Of a stretch of 64,000 nucleotides of DNA, positions 16,307-24,529 are shown piece after piece. The position numbers and the translations under genes were made by a program. Source of the DNA: DASYXW01 sp035934405 (GTDB lineage: Bacteria > Acidobacteriota > Terriglobia > UBA7540); assembly GCA_035934405.1 (NCBI GenBank), contig DASYXW010000058.1, forward strand, positions 55,223-119,222, in the 5' to 3' direction. Positions within the stretch are counted from its first letter, which is position 1. Every line of letters begins with the position of its first letter. Below the pieces are notes generated by a model that saw nothing but the letters and a program-made list of their open reading frames with translations, made no database searches and was not told the DNA's origin.

Positions 16307-16594
16307 CTAGGCTCTGCTGCTTGCCTTTGTTAATTCGTCGTATTTCTGCAGTACGGCCGCGTCCACCCGTTTCTTAACCGCGCCTTTGAGATGAACGACA
16401 TCAAACCAGGTCTGGTCGCCCTTCCTGGCCGGTGGCGCTACCCAAGGAGGCTTGCCATCGGGCAGCATTACGCGGAAACCGCACATCTTGATTGAGCCCG
16501 CGTCGGCCAAGTCCAGCGTCGCATCTGCCACGGCTGCGACGAGATTTCCTGACTTTTTCGCAAGATTCAAGCTAACTGAGATTTCCTTAATCAC
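16307..16594 (-). CDS. SpoVG-like nucleic-acid-binding protein
   Basis: Beginning at GTG 16594, the 95 residues read VIKEISVSLNLAKK, LVAAVADATLDLADAGSIK, CGFRVMLPDGKPPWVAPP, WFDVVHLKGAVKKRVDAAVLQKYDEL. The order of a strand with A(D/S)xTLD, then (D/G)hRV, a (V/M)xPP/MPS motif and A.hxEY is that of SpoVG, a small site-specific DNA/RNA-binding protein common on mobile elements. The start overlaps the last bases of the XRE gene (GGTGATTAA), so expression is coupled to it. A longer frame upstream only overlaps XRE out of frame. Confidence 0.65.
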   Translation of the reverse strand: MIKEISVSLNLAKKSGNLVAAVADATLDLADAGSIKMCGFRVMLPDGKPPWVAPPARKGDQTWFDVVHLKGAVKKRVDAAVLQKYDELTKASSRA

Positions 16595-16844
16595 CGTGTG
16601 CCTCCTTTGCTTCCTTTCCGCTCTTGGCATGTTTGGGGCGCAAGCGCCCGCGCCCGATGTTCGGGAAGAGCTGCCAAGTTGGTACCCCCAGGAAGCGAGC
16701 GATTTTGGCTCGCTCGCGAGGGCGCGGCCGAGCGTGCCCGCGTAGGATTCGGGAAACTCGCGACGAGTGGATGCCCACAGCCCGTGCGAGTTCCTGTTGC
16801 GCGACGCGCTTTCGAAACAGCTCAATTTTTAGCCTCAGCAACAT
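16587..16844 (-). CDS. XRE-family helix-turn-helix regulator
   Basis: An 85-residue protein whose first 55 residues form a Cro/C1-type helix-turn-helix: KIELFRKRVAQQELARAVGIHSSRVSRILRGHARPRPRERAKIARFLGV. The tail is short and basic. It lies at the divergence between the minus-strand replication/integration genes and the plus-strand cargo, the usual place for the repressor of an element. Its target operators probably lie in 16845-16904, but no palindrome is obvious there. Confidence 0.85.
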   Translation of the reverse strand: MLLRLKIELFRKRVAQQELARAVGIHSSRVSRILRGHARPRPRERAKIARFLGVPTWQLFPNIGRGRLRPKHAKSGKEAKEAHGD

Positions 16845-16904
16845 TTAGCACCTGCCCTCAAATCCATCCTGTTCACTGGAAAAGTTTGCTAGACTCCCGG
16901 TGTT

Positions 16905-17732
16905 ATGGCTAGGACGCGAAATAGGAATCTCGTGTCCCCGGCCGGCCGCTCCGGTCGGCGCTCTCCACGCCTTCCGAGCGGGAGTGACTCGGCGGTCGGG
17001 TGGAAGGCGAAGCTAAACCCGTGCCTTGTTGAAGACGCCCGCAGCTATGTCAGCCTTCATACGGGCGAGATCAATCGCGCTGAGGCTCGCGAGTGCCTTC
17101 TCAAGTGGGTCAAACAGATGGGCGGGCAAATACTGGGACCGTCATCGAGCGGGGAGAGACCCTCGGCACCGGACGGGTCGCGTCGCCTCAAGAGGCCTCC
17201 CGGTGGTCGCGTCCGGGCTTCCAAAGAATCGGTTACGGTTATTACCACTCTGGCGCAGTTTACGGAGTCGTGGGCTTTAAGATGGACCTGTTTCATGAAG
17301 TACATGCAGTTTCCAGAAGAGCTGCTTGGAAAGATCCAGGCGGGCGGACCCGAGGGGCTGGCGGCCTTCGATCAATGGAATTCGGTGGCGCGCAGCGTGT
17401 ATAAGAGGCTGCACGGCAAGCCAGACGCGAAAGCGGAACTGCGATTCAAAACCAACACCTTGCACACGACGCTGATGCTGAGGGGCCTTGACGTCGAACG
17501 GGGCCTTCAATGCCTCAATGAGCAAGAGTTGGCGGATTTCTTCGATAATGTGTGCCACTGCGGGGAGGATCAGCACTCAGCAGAAGCTCTCAGAAGACTG
17601 CGCGACAGGCTCCGGGGGAAACTGGAGCAATCAATGCAGTCCATGAACCCGCCACCGGCAACACCTGCGAGTAATGTCAACCCGTCTGCGAGAGCGACAA
17701 AAAGGAACGCCGGATTAGGCTCCTGCGAATGA
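16905..17732 (+). CDS. Unknown protein coupled to the DNA methyltransferase
   Basis: 275 residues. The first ~110 are basic and low-complexity apart from CLVEDARSYVSLHTGEINRAEARECLLKWVKQMGG. The second half (QFPEELLGKIQAGGPEGLAAFDQWNSVARSVYKRLHG, then FFDNVCHCGEDQHSAEALRRLRDRLRGKLEQ) looks helical and contains a C-H-C cluster. The stop overlaps the methyltransferase ATG by 4 bases, which ties it functionally to the cassette. I do not recognise a family. It could be a specificity or control component of the restriction system. Confidence 0.65.
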   Translation: MARTRNRNLVSPAGRSGRRSPRLPSGSDSAVGWKAKLNPCLVEDARSYVSLHTGEINRAEARECLLKWVKQMGGQILGPSSSGERPSAPDGSRRLKRPPGGRVRASKESVTVITTLAQFTESWALRWTCFMKYMQFPEELLGKIQAGGPEGLAAFDQWNSVARSVYKRLHGKPDAKAELRFKTNTLHTTLMLRGLDVERGLQCLNEQELADFFDNVCHCGEDQHSAEALRRLRDRLRGKLEQSMQSMNPPPATPASNVNPSARATKRNAGLGSCE

Positions 17733-19348
17733 ACACACTCTATTACGGTGACAACCTCGACATTCTGCGGCGATACGTGAAGGACGAGTCGATTGACCTC
17801 GTGTACCTGGACCCACCGTTCAAAAGCAATCAGGATTACAACGTGCTTTTTGCCGAGAAGGACGGCACCCGCGCCGCCGCGCAGATCAAAGCGTTTGAGG
17901 ACACCTGGCAGTGGGACCAGGAAGCCGCCCGCGCCTACCACGAGATTGTGGAAACCGGCCCCGAGCGTGTTTCCAAGGTGATGCAGGCGTTCATGACCTT
18001 CCTGGGTGGGAGCGGGAACACCGCAAGCGACATGATGGCCTATCTCGCCATGATGGCGCCACGGCTGGTGGAACTGCATCGTGTGCTGAAGTCGACAGGA
18101 AGCATTTACCTTCACTGTGATTCGACGGCCAGCCACTACTTGAAGCTGTTGATGGACTCCATATTCCGGCCGGAGAACTTCCGAAATGAGATCATTTGGA
18201 AGAGGTCTCATGCCCACAGTGATTCGAAACAGGGCGCCCGGCACTACGGCAGAGTGACTGACACGCTTCTTTTTTACTCGAAAGGGCAGGAACCGAAATG
18301 GAACCCGCAACACGTTCCATATGACCAACAGTACCTTGATAGAGACTATCGCCGAACGGATCCCGACGGCCGAAGATACCGAATCGACAATCTGCAAGGG
18401 CCGGGTGGCGCTGCCAAGGGGAATCCACAGTACGAAGTGATGGGAGTTACGCGCTATTGGCGGTATTCCAAAGAGAAGATGGACGAACTGATTCGGCAGG
18501 GGCGAGTCATCCAAACCCGTCCCGGCGCGGTGCCACAGTACAAACGTTACTTGGACGAAATGCCGGGCGTTCCCACTCAGAATCTCTGGGACGACCTTCC
18601 ACCGATCAACAATCGCTCGAAGGAACTATTGGGTTACCCAACTCAAAAACCAGAGGCTCTGCTGGAAAGGATTATCAAGACTGGGACCGACGAGGCCAAC
18701 CTTGTTCTCGATCCATTCTGCGGATGTGGTACGGCGATCGCCGTCGCCGAACGCCTGAAGCGCAACTGGATTGGCATAGACATCACCCATCTTGCCATCG
18801 GCCTTGTTCGCCGTCGGTTATTCGACGCGTTCGGCGAGGCAGCGCAATTTCAGGTTGTCGGCGAGCCAGTCTCATTACCTGACGCCGAGAAGTTGGCCCG
18901 AGAAGAACCCTACCAATTCCAGTCGTGGGCGCTCGGGCTGGTGGGTGCGCGTCAGGCCGACTTGAAAAAAGGCGCGGACAAGGGCATCGACGGACACCTC
19001 TACTTCCACGACGAGCCGAAAACCACCAAGCAGGTGATCATCTCCGTGAAAGGTGGGCACCTTCTGGCGCAACACGTGCGCGACCTGCGTGGCGTAATCG
19101 AGCGCGAGAAGGCAGCGATCGGCGTGCTCATCACCATGCACGAACCGACGCATCCGATGCGTGCTGAGGCTGCCTCTGCTGGATTCTATGAGGCACCTTG
19201 GGGCAGCAAATACGCCCGCCTGCAACTCTTGACCGTTGCCGAGCTGCTGGCAGGCAAGACGCTAGACTTCCCGCGCGAGAACGTTACGTTCAAGAAAGCA
19301 CCGAAGGCCAGCGAACCTGTGCCCGAAACTGAAACCTTGCCGTTCTAA
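17729..19348 (+). CDS. DNA methyltransferase fused to Mrr-like endonuclease domain
   Basis: Residues 1-370 form an amino-methyltransferase of the type III / beta class: catalytic motif LDPPF at 27-31, then the SAM-binding motif LDPFCGCGTA near 328-336 and YPTQKPEALLERII. Residues from about 385 form a separate domain: GADKGIDGHLYF, VIISVKGGHLLAQHVRDLRGVIEREKA, GVLIT and PMRAEAASAGFYEAPWGSKYARLQLLT. The D...hSVKGG pattern (near 417 and 436-443) is the Mrr-type PD-(D/E)XK core. The protein therefore may both modify and cut DNA, or the second domain may sense methylation. It is the middle gene of a three-gene cassette. Confidence 0.9.
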   Translation: MNTLYYGDNLDILRRYVKDESIDLVYLDPPFKSNQDYNVLFAEKDGTRAAAQIKAFEDTWQWDQEAARAYHEIVETGPERVSKVMQAFMTFLGGSGNTASDMMAYLAMMAPRLVELHRVLKSTGSIYLHCDSTASHYLKLLMDSIFRPENFRNEIIWKRSHAHSDSKQGARHYGRVTDTLLFYSKGQEPKWNPQHVPYDQQYLDRDYRRTDPDGRRYRIDNLQGPGGAAKGNPQYEVMGVTRYWRYSKEKMDELIRQGRVIQTRPGAVPQYKRYLDEMPGVPTQNLWDDLPPINNRSKELLGYPTQKPEALLERIIKTGTDEANLVLDPFCGCGTAIAVAERLKRNWIGIDITHLAIGLVRRRLFDAFGEAAQFQVVGEPVSLPDAEKLAREEPYQFQSWALGLVGARQADLKKGADKGIDGHLYFHDEPKTTKQVIISVKGGHLLAQHVRDLRGVIEREKAAIGVLITMHEPTHPMRAEAASAGFYEAPWGSKYARLQLLTVAELLAGKTLDFPRENVTFKKAPKASEPVPETETLPF

Positions 19349-19375
19349 GGCGAGTCTGGGAGACCTTTTAAGCTC

Positions 19376-20164
19376 TTGAGGAGCTGCGCTGCATTGAAGC
19401 GTGAAGAGAAAGTTGCCAAGGTTTTTCTGAAAGCATTCTTCGGGACAGAGCCGATTTATGAGCCTCTCGGAAAGGGCACTGCTCCCGACTTTAGCATCGG
19501 CACGACTGCGTTTGAGGTTCGCCGATTGAACCAACAGCATGTCAGTGAGAACGGGACGACCGAAGGGCTGGAGCAGGTCGAGCATCCGCTTTCCGAAGCG
19601 GTCTCTGGGGAATTGAATAAAGTTTCGTTTTCTCAGCAGAGGGGCACCTTCTATTGGGGTTTGGGTTACAAAAGGCCGCTCCAAGCCAAACCAGGTCAGA
19701 TAGCTAGGGCTCTAGCCCAGCAGGCAGCCTCCCATTACGCGAGTGGATCACGAGCCGAACAAACGATCGAAGCTTACGGTGTAACCATTAGACTCGTTCC
19801 CGCAAGGACTCCGCGCGGAAAAGCCTTTCATATGGGCTACATATCGGATGACGACTCGGGCGGGTTCATAGGCGGGATTTACCTGGAAGCCATGCGGTTT
19901 GCACTGAAGGAGAAGATTGCCAAGACCAGGAACATTGCTCACTTTTTCAATCGCTGGGTTCTTGTTCTCGTAGACGCGATCATGCCGGAAATCTCGTGGG
20001 TGGACGAAGTGGTATCAATGACCTGGGATTTGGGCCACTTCAACAGCGTGGCGGTCATCGACGTAACAAACGGGTCGCTTGAATTCGAATGGCCTCGGAA
20101 TTCGTTGGGTGGCGCTGTTCTACGTAACCCGCGAAGCCTCAACCTTCCAAAGCGTCATCAATGA
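19376..20164 (+). CDS. PD-(D/E)XK nuclease-like protein next to the methyltransferase
   Basis: About 262 residues. The N-terminal part GKGTAPDFSIGTTAFEVRRLN matches the core of a PD-(D/E)XK fold: P37-D38, then E47-V48-R49, with Arg where Lys is usual. The remainder has alternating helices and strands (HFFNRWVLVLVDAIM, HFNSVAVIDVTNGSLEFEWP) without a recognised family. It starts 28 bases after the methyltransferase stop; TTG at 19376 is used here and TTG at 19394 with a GAGGAG upstream is equally possible. It probably completes the restriction cassette. The 3' end overlaps the convergent next gene by 26 bases. Confidence 0.65.
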   Translation: MRSCAALKREEKVAKVFLKAFFGTEPIYEPLGKGTAPDFSIGTTAFEVRRLNQQHVSENGTTEGLEQVEHPLSEAVSGELNKVSFSQQRGTFYWGLGYKRPLQAKPGQIARALAQQAASHYASGSRAEQTIEAYGVTIRLVPARTPRGKAFHMGYISDDDSGGFIGGIYLEAMRFALKEKIAKTRNIAHFFNRWVLVLVDAIMPEISWVDEVVSMTWDLGHFNSVAVIDVTNGSLEFEWPRNSLGGAVLRNPRSLNLPKRHQ

Positions 20165-21518
20165 TGGCGCGAGTCAGCTCGCGGACTTTCGAGACGGTTT
20201 CCTCACCTGTCAACTCGTCGTCTAGGCCGCGCTGCACGGCCTTTTTCAGATCGGTATTGAAGTCGGTATCCCAATAGTCGTCGGCGGAGATTTCGTCGGC
20301 GTTCTTCAGTTTCCACAGGTACCCGGAGACTTCGTCCACGCCTTGCTGAACCAAGCTGGCCTTTCGGACCTGCCGCTGCTTTTCGGCCTGCCGCAGTTCA
20401 ATCCCTCGGCCCGCTTCCTGCACGGTGGATTCCAACGCTTCCTTGCCGTCGGCCTCTGAAATATCGATGGGCATTTCCGCTAGAATCTCAGCGCACTCCC
20501 GGCGAATCCGTGCCTCGTCCCTGTCGGTGCGGCCCCACGGGAGCTGCCAGATCGCCCAATGCAATAACCGCGCATCGAGCAACCGCCGTTCCACGGCCTG
20601 GCGGATGGACCGAACTGCTTCCTGGGCGGCGACTCGCATTTCGCTTACGTCGGCAGAGCCGTCCAAGCGCCCAAGGGCTTCCCGGATCGCGGCCGTCGCG
20701 TTCACTTTCTCGGCCTCGGTCGCGGAGTGCGGCAAACTCCACAATGCCTCGTTTGTGACCTTCTGGCGGCGTTCTTGTGCGTCGCGCTCAGCCCGGAGGG
20801 GTTCGATCAGGGCCTCCAGGCTCCGGGCGATGATAGCGCCCATGCGCGGCTCGTCGGCGGGCTGGCGGCGCTCGATCTCGGCTTCCAGCGCCTCTGTCAC
20901 TTCCTTGCGTTGGCCGGGAGTCAGCCAAGCCAGTTTCGGGGTCGCGACGGCTGCGGCGTCATACCATCGCTGGCGAAAATCGGCCAATTCCTCTTGGGCG
21001 TCCAACCGCGCCTGCTCCTGTGCCCGCTCTCGCTCCAGCCCTCGCCGCTCCAGGGCTTTTTCATGTTCCAACCGTTCCCGCTCGAATTCGATCTCGGCCT
21101 GATGCTGGGCGGCCTCCTCCTCGCGGGCCCGGGCCTCGGCCTCTCGGCTCTCGGCCTCCTTCTGTTCCTCGCGCTCAAGTTTTGTCAGCTCACGCCGTGC
21201 TCTGTGTTCCTGGGCTTCCAGCGTCAACTCCTCCAGCCGCTCGCGACGGTTCTGTAGCACGGGCGATGCATCGCGTACCTGGCGCGGCTGGCCGTGCTTG
21301 CCTTCTCGCATGGCCTCCACGCTCTCAGCCAGAATCCGAAGATGGCGGCCCGGCGTGCGGTAGGCTTCGAGTCGGCTTTCGGCCACCATCCGTTTCACAG
21401 TGGGTGCGGACACTCCAAGAGCCGCGGCTGCCTCGCTCACCGAATACGAATCCTTTTCAGAACGATTTTTGCCGTTATTTTTCACAGTTCTTGTTACCGA
21501 CTTTTCCTGCCTTCGCAT
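20139..21518 (-). CDS. Excisionase-like HTH protein with long coiled coil
   Basis: Residues 22-70 form a MerR/excisionase-type DNA-binding domain (YSVSEAAAALGVSAPTVKRMVAESRLEAYRTPGRHLRI). Residues ~85-200 are a charged coiled coil rich in E, R, Q and A. The C-terminal half (about 200-455) is helical, with Trp-containing motifs LLHWAIWQLPWGRTDRDEARIRRECAEIL and DDYWDTDFNTDLKKAVQRGL. It looks like a scaffold or partition/regulatory factor that binds DNA at one end. No close family is recognised. It is transcribed with the HNH and acidic small genes upstream on the same strand. Confidence 0.75.
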   Translation of the reverse strand: MRRQEKSVTRTVKNNGKNRSEKDSYSVSEAAAALGVSAPTVKRMVAESRLEAYRTPGRHLRILAESVEAMREGKHGQPRQVRDASPVLQNRRERLEELTLEAQEHRARRELTKLEREEQKEAESREAEARAREEEAAQHQAEIEFERERLEHEKALERRGLERERAQEQARLDAQEELADFRQRWYDAAAVATPKLAWLTPGQRKEVTEALEAEIERRQPADEPRMGAIIARSLEALIEPLRAERDAQERRQKVTNEALWSLPHSATEAEKVNATAAIREALGRLDGSADVSEMRVAAQEAVRSIRQAVERRLLDARLLHWAIWQLPWGRTDRDEARIRRECAEILAEMPIDISEADGKEALESTVQEAGRGIELRQAEKQRQVRKASLVQQGVDEVSGYLWKLKNADEISADDYWDTDFNTDLKKAVQRGLDDELTGEETVSKVRELTRAIIDDALEG

Positions 21519-21596
21519 CTTAAGCGGTCCGTTGTGGGTGCCGATTCGCGCTGATGTTTGCCGATTTTTGCCAGTTTTTTCGGAACGTTCATTTTG

Positions 21597-22058
21597 CTAT
21601 CGAGATTGGTGGCGGCGGTCGGTGCCGCGTGCTCGGCGTCGTCGCCAGATTTCAGCGGCGTACTCCCGGCGCTTTTCCTTCGGGGTCTCGTGAATGATCT
21701 TCCCGCCGGCGTCGTACTGACCTCGGGTGTGCTGTAAGGCGGCCTCGGTGTACTGCGCGAGCGTGTACGCTCCTGGGTTGAACTGGCGGGTCCGTCGCCC
21801 CTGGCCCGCTCGTGCCATCGCAAGCCCGAGCCGGGTATTACAGCTCTTGCAAAGCCAGCGAAGATTTTCCGGGTCGCCGTTCGATTCGTCGCCGTCGATG
21901 TGGTCGATTACCAGGAAACGAGTCGAGCCGCACAAGGCACACTTGGCGGGTCCAGGCGGGCGGCACTCAGGTTGGTGCGCCCGGTATCGCTTCGCCCGGT
22001 CGGTGACTAGGGACGTTGGCTTTCGCCACTTCGCGCCGCACGCTCGGCGCGGCGTCAT
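21597..22058 (-). CDS. HNH endonuclease
   Basis: A 153-residue protein with a zinc-stabilised HNH domain in its first half: C40-A-L-C43, VIDHIDGDESNGDPENLRWLC and KSCNTRLG supply the DH, N and paired Cys residues. The C-terminal half is basic and Arg-rich (KEKRREYAAEIWRRRRARG). Such small HNH nucleases on mobile elements nick or cut DNA in packaging, replication or competition. Its start overlaps the stop of the upstream gene by 4 bases (ATGA). Confidence 0.88.
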   Translation of the reverse strand: MTPRRACGAKWRKPTSLVTDRAKRYRAHQPECRPPGPAKCALCGSTRFLVIDHIDGDESNGDPENLRWLCKSCNTRLGLAMARAGQGRRTRQFNPGAYTLAQYTEAALQHTRGQYDAGGKIIHETPKEKRREYAAEIWRRRRARGTDRRHQSR

Positions 22059-22375
22059 TCCCCCGAGTCTTCGTCTTCGCTTCCTTGGTCTTCATCAGGA
22101 GTAACAATGTCAGCAATCTCGTCAAGCTGTGACTGAAGCTGTTCGTTTTCTCCTTCAAGCTCTTCGATTCGTTCCAAAAGGTCACGTCGTGTTGGCACTG
22201 CCATGGTTCCACCTCTCTTCGGATTTAGAAGCTTGATGCGCCGCCGCTCGGCATATTCTTCGAGCGTCTCGTCCTCGATTTCATCGGCGAGATCGTCATC
22301 CTCGCGGACATCACGCGCGAACCGCACGGCCTGCGCTTGCCGACGTTCGAGTTGCTCCCGAGTAAGCGACTTCAC
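22055..22375 (-). CDS. Small acidic coiled-coil protein
   Basis: A 106-residue frame. Its first half is charged (REDDDLADEIEDETLEEYAERRRIKLLN) and its second half has a heptad-like coiled coil (DLLERIEELEGENEQLQSQLDEI) with an acidic tail (DEDQGSEDEDSGE). It is translationally coupled to the HNH gene. The acidity suggests a DNA mimic or a partner that neutralises the basic nuclease, but this is only inference. No family recognised. Confidence 0.65.
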   Translation of the reverse strand: MKSLTREQLERRQAQAVRFARDVREDDDLADEIEDETLEEYAERRRIKLLNPKRGGTMAVPTRRDLLERIEELEGENEQLQSQLDEIADIVTPDEDQGSEDEDSGE

Positions 22376-22579
22376 GTTTCTAAGCTACAATCGGGCGCTC
22401 GATGGCGTCTAGCCACGCAAGCTGCGGCAATTTTCGCGGGCCTAAAATGGTCGCTCTTTTTGTGTACGGATGGAGCTATACTGGCGAGTGCCTGTCGCGT
22501 GACACCGGAGAACGCCGCCCAGGGCGGTGTTGACTTGCGTGGACACCGCCTTAGAATTGGCGGTTCCCTAAAGCCGCCA

Positions 22580-23269
22580 ATGTCAGTCTGGAAGGTCACA
22601 TTCTGGCCACTCTTGGTCGAGGCCGAACTGAGGGCAGCGAAGGAGTTTCACGGTCAGGCCGACGCGGCCTTTCGTGCGCAGCTCTTGACGTTGGACACCG
22701 AGTACCGGTCTCGCCCCTTCGCCTACTGGAACAAATCGAGCGAGGGCATTGCACAAGGAGATGAACTTAGGGAACGTCGCGAGGAAATAGAGAGCCTGCT
22801 GGACCTAAACGAATATTTCGGTGTGATCGCGGTCCATACAGCCTTCGACCATTTTCTCTTTAAGATCTTCGAGTATGCCAAGTCGCAAGGGCTAATCAAG
22901 GGTCGCTCCGCTAAGAGACGTTTCCTGCCGTTCAATCAGTCTGTGGACATGTTAAAGGCCGAGTTCGCGATTGACCTCCGGCGGCCACCCTTCGATTGGA
23001 ACCGCATCGACAAACTAACGAGGGTCAGGAACGCTATCGCGCACAAGGGGGGATGGATTGACCCGACGGGTGAGGATTTCGAGCGATTTAAGGCTTATCG
23101 GTTCCCTTCGACCTGGCCACTTAAGCTTCCCAAGGGCTATGTCCTCCAAAGCAACAGGCTGGTGCTTCGCACGGTTGACACAATCGCCCGGAAGGTCGTC
23201 AAGTATGTCCAGAAGCGTAGCACCGCGCGGGCGCTGCCCTTGAAGCGCGGCTCATTCGGCACGGCCTGA
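22580..23269 (+). CDS. HEPN-domain-like protein
   Basis: The conserved part has the order of a HEPN fold: EYFGVIAVHTAFDHFLFKIFEYAKSQGL, then a second helical half with RVRNAIAHKGGW. That segment contains the R-x4-H motif (R150, H155 from the chosen start) that forms the RNase active site in many HEPN toxins and defence proteins. ATG at 22580 (MSVWKVTFWPLL) is chosen because upstream codons to 22337 overlap the divergent gene and look non-coding; the ribosome site is weak. It could be a defence RNase or the toxin of an unrecognised pair. Confidence 0.65.
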   Translation: MSVWKVTFWPLLVEAELRAAKEFHGQADAAFRAQLLTLDTEYRSRPFAYWNKSSEGIAQGDELRERREEIESLLDLNEYFGVIAVHTAFDHFLFKIFEYAKSQGLIKGRSAKRRFLPFNQSVDMLKAEFAIDLRRPPFDWNRIDKLTRVRNAIAHKGGWIDPTGEDFERFKAYRFPSTWPLKLPKGYVLQSNRLVLRTVDTIARKVVKYVQKRSTARALPLKRGSFGTA

Positions 23270-23325
23270 ACCTTTGCGGCATCTCAATGAAACCCTGGAA
23301 TTAGTCTTTGAAACAGTCAACCTGT

Positions 23326-23493
23326 ATGGTCTCGAAACCTAAGAAGCCTTCCGTGGACGCCAAGCCTCGAAGATGCTCGACTTGTGGCCAAGCATTCCGT
23401 CCGATGAGCGATGGGTTGTGGCAGCACGTGCAGCAACTTCATAGACTCTCAGTTCGCCATCAGCGATCCTTGGAATCAGCCGGGAAAGGCTGA
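23326..23493 (+). CDS. Small C2H2 zinc-finger protein
   Basis: About 55 residues from ATG 23326 (an ATG at 23308 adds six). Contains RRCSTCGQAFRPMSDGLWQHVQQLH, which fits a C-x2-C-x13-H-x4-H finger with the Phe and Leu core residues in their usual places. Single C2H2 fingers are uncommon in bacteria apart from Ros/MucR. It follows the HEPN gene on the same strand, 56 bases on, and could be its partner. The 3' end overlaps the convergent gene by 34 bases. Confidence 0.6.
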   Translation: MVSKPKKPSVDAKPRRCSTCGQAFRPMSDGLWQHVQQLHRLSVRHQRSLESAGKG

Positions 23494-23816
23494 TAATCGC
23501 GTGTTGCCGTTCGACGCCTGCGAGAGATCGCCTGGCGCAAGGCTTTTTCCGCCAACATCCGGCCCCAAGTGTCGAGTTGATCAAAGCCGGGAACTTGAGT
23601 TCGTAGGATTTCCCGCACCGTCTTTCCTTGCCGACTCATGGCGAGCGCGGCCTCGATCTCGGGCCTTGTGGGTCGGCCTCGGCGTGGCGGAAGCTGGCGG
23701 CGAATGAGCCGGAGAAGCTGTTTCTTAAAGTCGCGGGGATTGCGCGCAAGCTCTTGGGAGAAGTCGCTCTTCAGGCGGGTGGCAAAGTCACGGGCAGCAG
23801 TCTCTAGCCTCTTCAC
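23460..23816 (-). CDS. Basic hypothetical protein at the right end of the element
   Basis: 118 residues from GTG 23816. It is rich in Arg (RLIRRQLPPRRGRPTRPEIEAALAMSRQGKTVREILRTQVPGF) and probably helical. If the two att sites are joined, the recombinase frame runs across attP and its stop (23815-23813) overlaps this GTG by 4 bases. The gene would then be the second cistron of the recombinase operon in the circular form, a likely accessory or directionality factor. In the integrated form it is cut off from that promoter. No family recognised. Confidence 0.7.
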   Translation of the reverse strand: MKRLETAARDFATRLKSDFSQELARNPRDFKKQLLRLIRRQLPPRRGRPTRPEIEAALAMSRQGKTVREILRTQVPGFDQLDTWGRMLAEKALRQAISRRRRTATRDYQPFPADSKDR

Positions 23817-23892
23817 CGGCTTGCCTCCACTGCGTGCAAGAACTCCAAGTGAAAAGGGATGACCAGTCGCAGTGCAGATTCAGTGGGTTGCA

Positions 23893-23906
23893 AGCCCCCG
23901 CAACCA
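23893..23906. repeat. Right attachment core (attR)
   Basis: Exact copy of the 14-base tRNA 3' end at 13603-13616. Beyond it begins the chromosomal side, which here is the remnant of an older recombinase gene. Confidence 0.75.
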
Positions 23907-24060
23907 CGCCTTTCACAACGGATTCAGGCAGACGGTAACTGATTTTCACTTCAAGGCTTTCCGGCTCCAGCCTCATCTCGTTCACCCAAGCGCGTAGCAG
24001 CCTCTTGCGCTCGGCGGCGTGCCCGGACACCATCAATTTCTCGGTGTCGCGGCGATACGG
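23893..24060 (-). pseudogene. 3' remnant of an older serine recombinase gene
   Basis: Read on the minus strand from 24060, the frame gives PYRRDTEKLMVSGHAAERK, then RLLRAWVNEMRLEPESLEVKISYRLPESVVKGVVAGA, running into the att core. This is the typical C-terminal end of large serine recombinases (RALLRAWV.....LEP..LEV.I.YRLP), and VVAGA is exactly what the antisense of this tRNA 3' end encodes. The N-terminal catalytic part is missing. So an earlier element had used the same tRNA; the present one entered between the tRNA and its recombinase. Confidence 0.7.
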
Positions 24061-24529
24061 CCTCTTCCTTCGAGAGGGGAATCGTTCAGCGGCGTGTAAG
24101 GGCTCGAAAAGTCGAGCAGTTCCCGCACCATTGGTTCCCGCCGCGGATTAGGCCAGCCTAGCATATTGCGTTCCACCTATCCATTCCGATAGGAATGGCC
24201 GGTTCAACCGGCTTCCCCTCTGACGCGTGGACTCAATCTAAGGCAAGCCGCTCCACAAACTTGCGCCGGATCACCCTGCGCATTCCAGCGACGGCCTCCG
24301 TTTGGCAACACAACTGCGTCAATCTTGCTTCCGGGCGGCGTAGTGTGTAAGGGGAGGCTACGCGTCGGGGCGCTCAACGAAGGTCGTTTGCGCGTCGCAT
24401 CGCACGGGCTTGCGCGTGATGCTGAAGATCTACCCCTGTTGATTTCGCCTTGCGGGGCGGACACCGATGTCACATAATCGGGCTGAGTTCCGAGGCGCTC
24501 CCCAGCGCGAAGCTTGCGCGGTCTTGTTT
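24061..24529. other. Gene-free spacer right of the element
   Basis: No convincing coding frame on either strand. It probably holds further decayed remains of the older element and the promoter of the kinase gene. A 13-base word ACCATCAATTTCT at 24029-24041, just before this spacer, equals 13613-13625. Confidence 0.4.
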
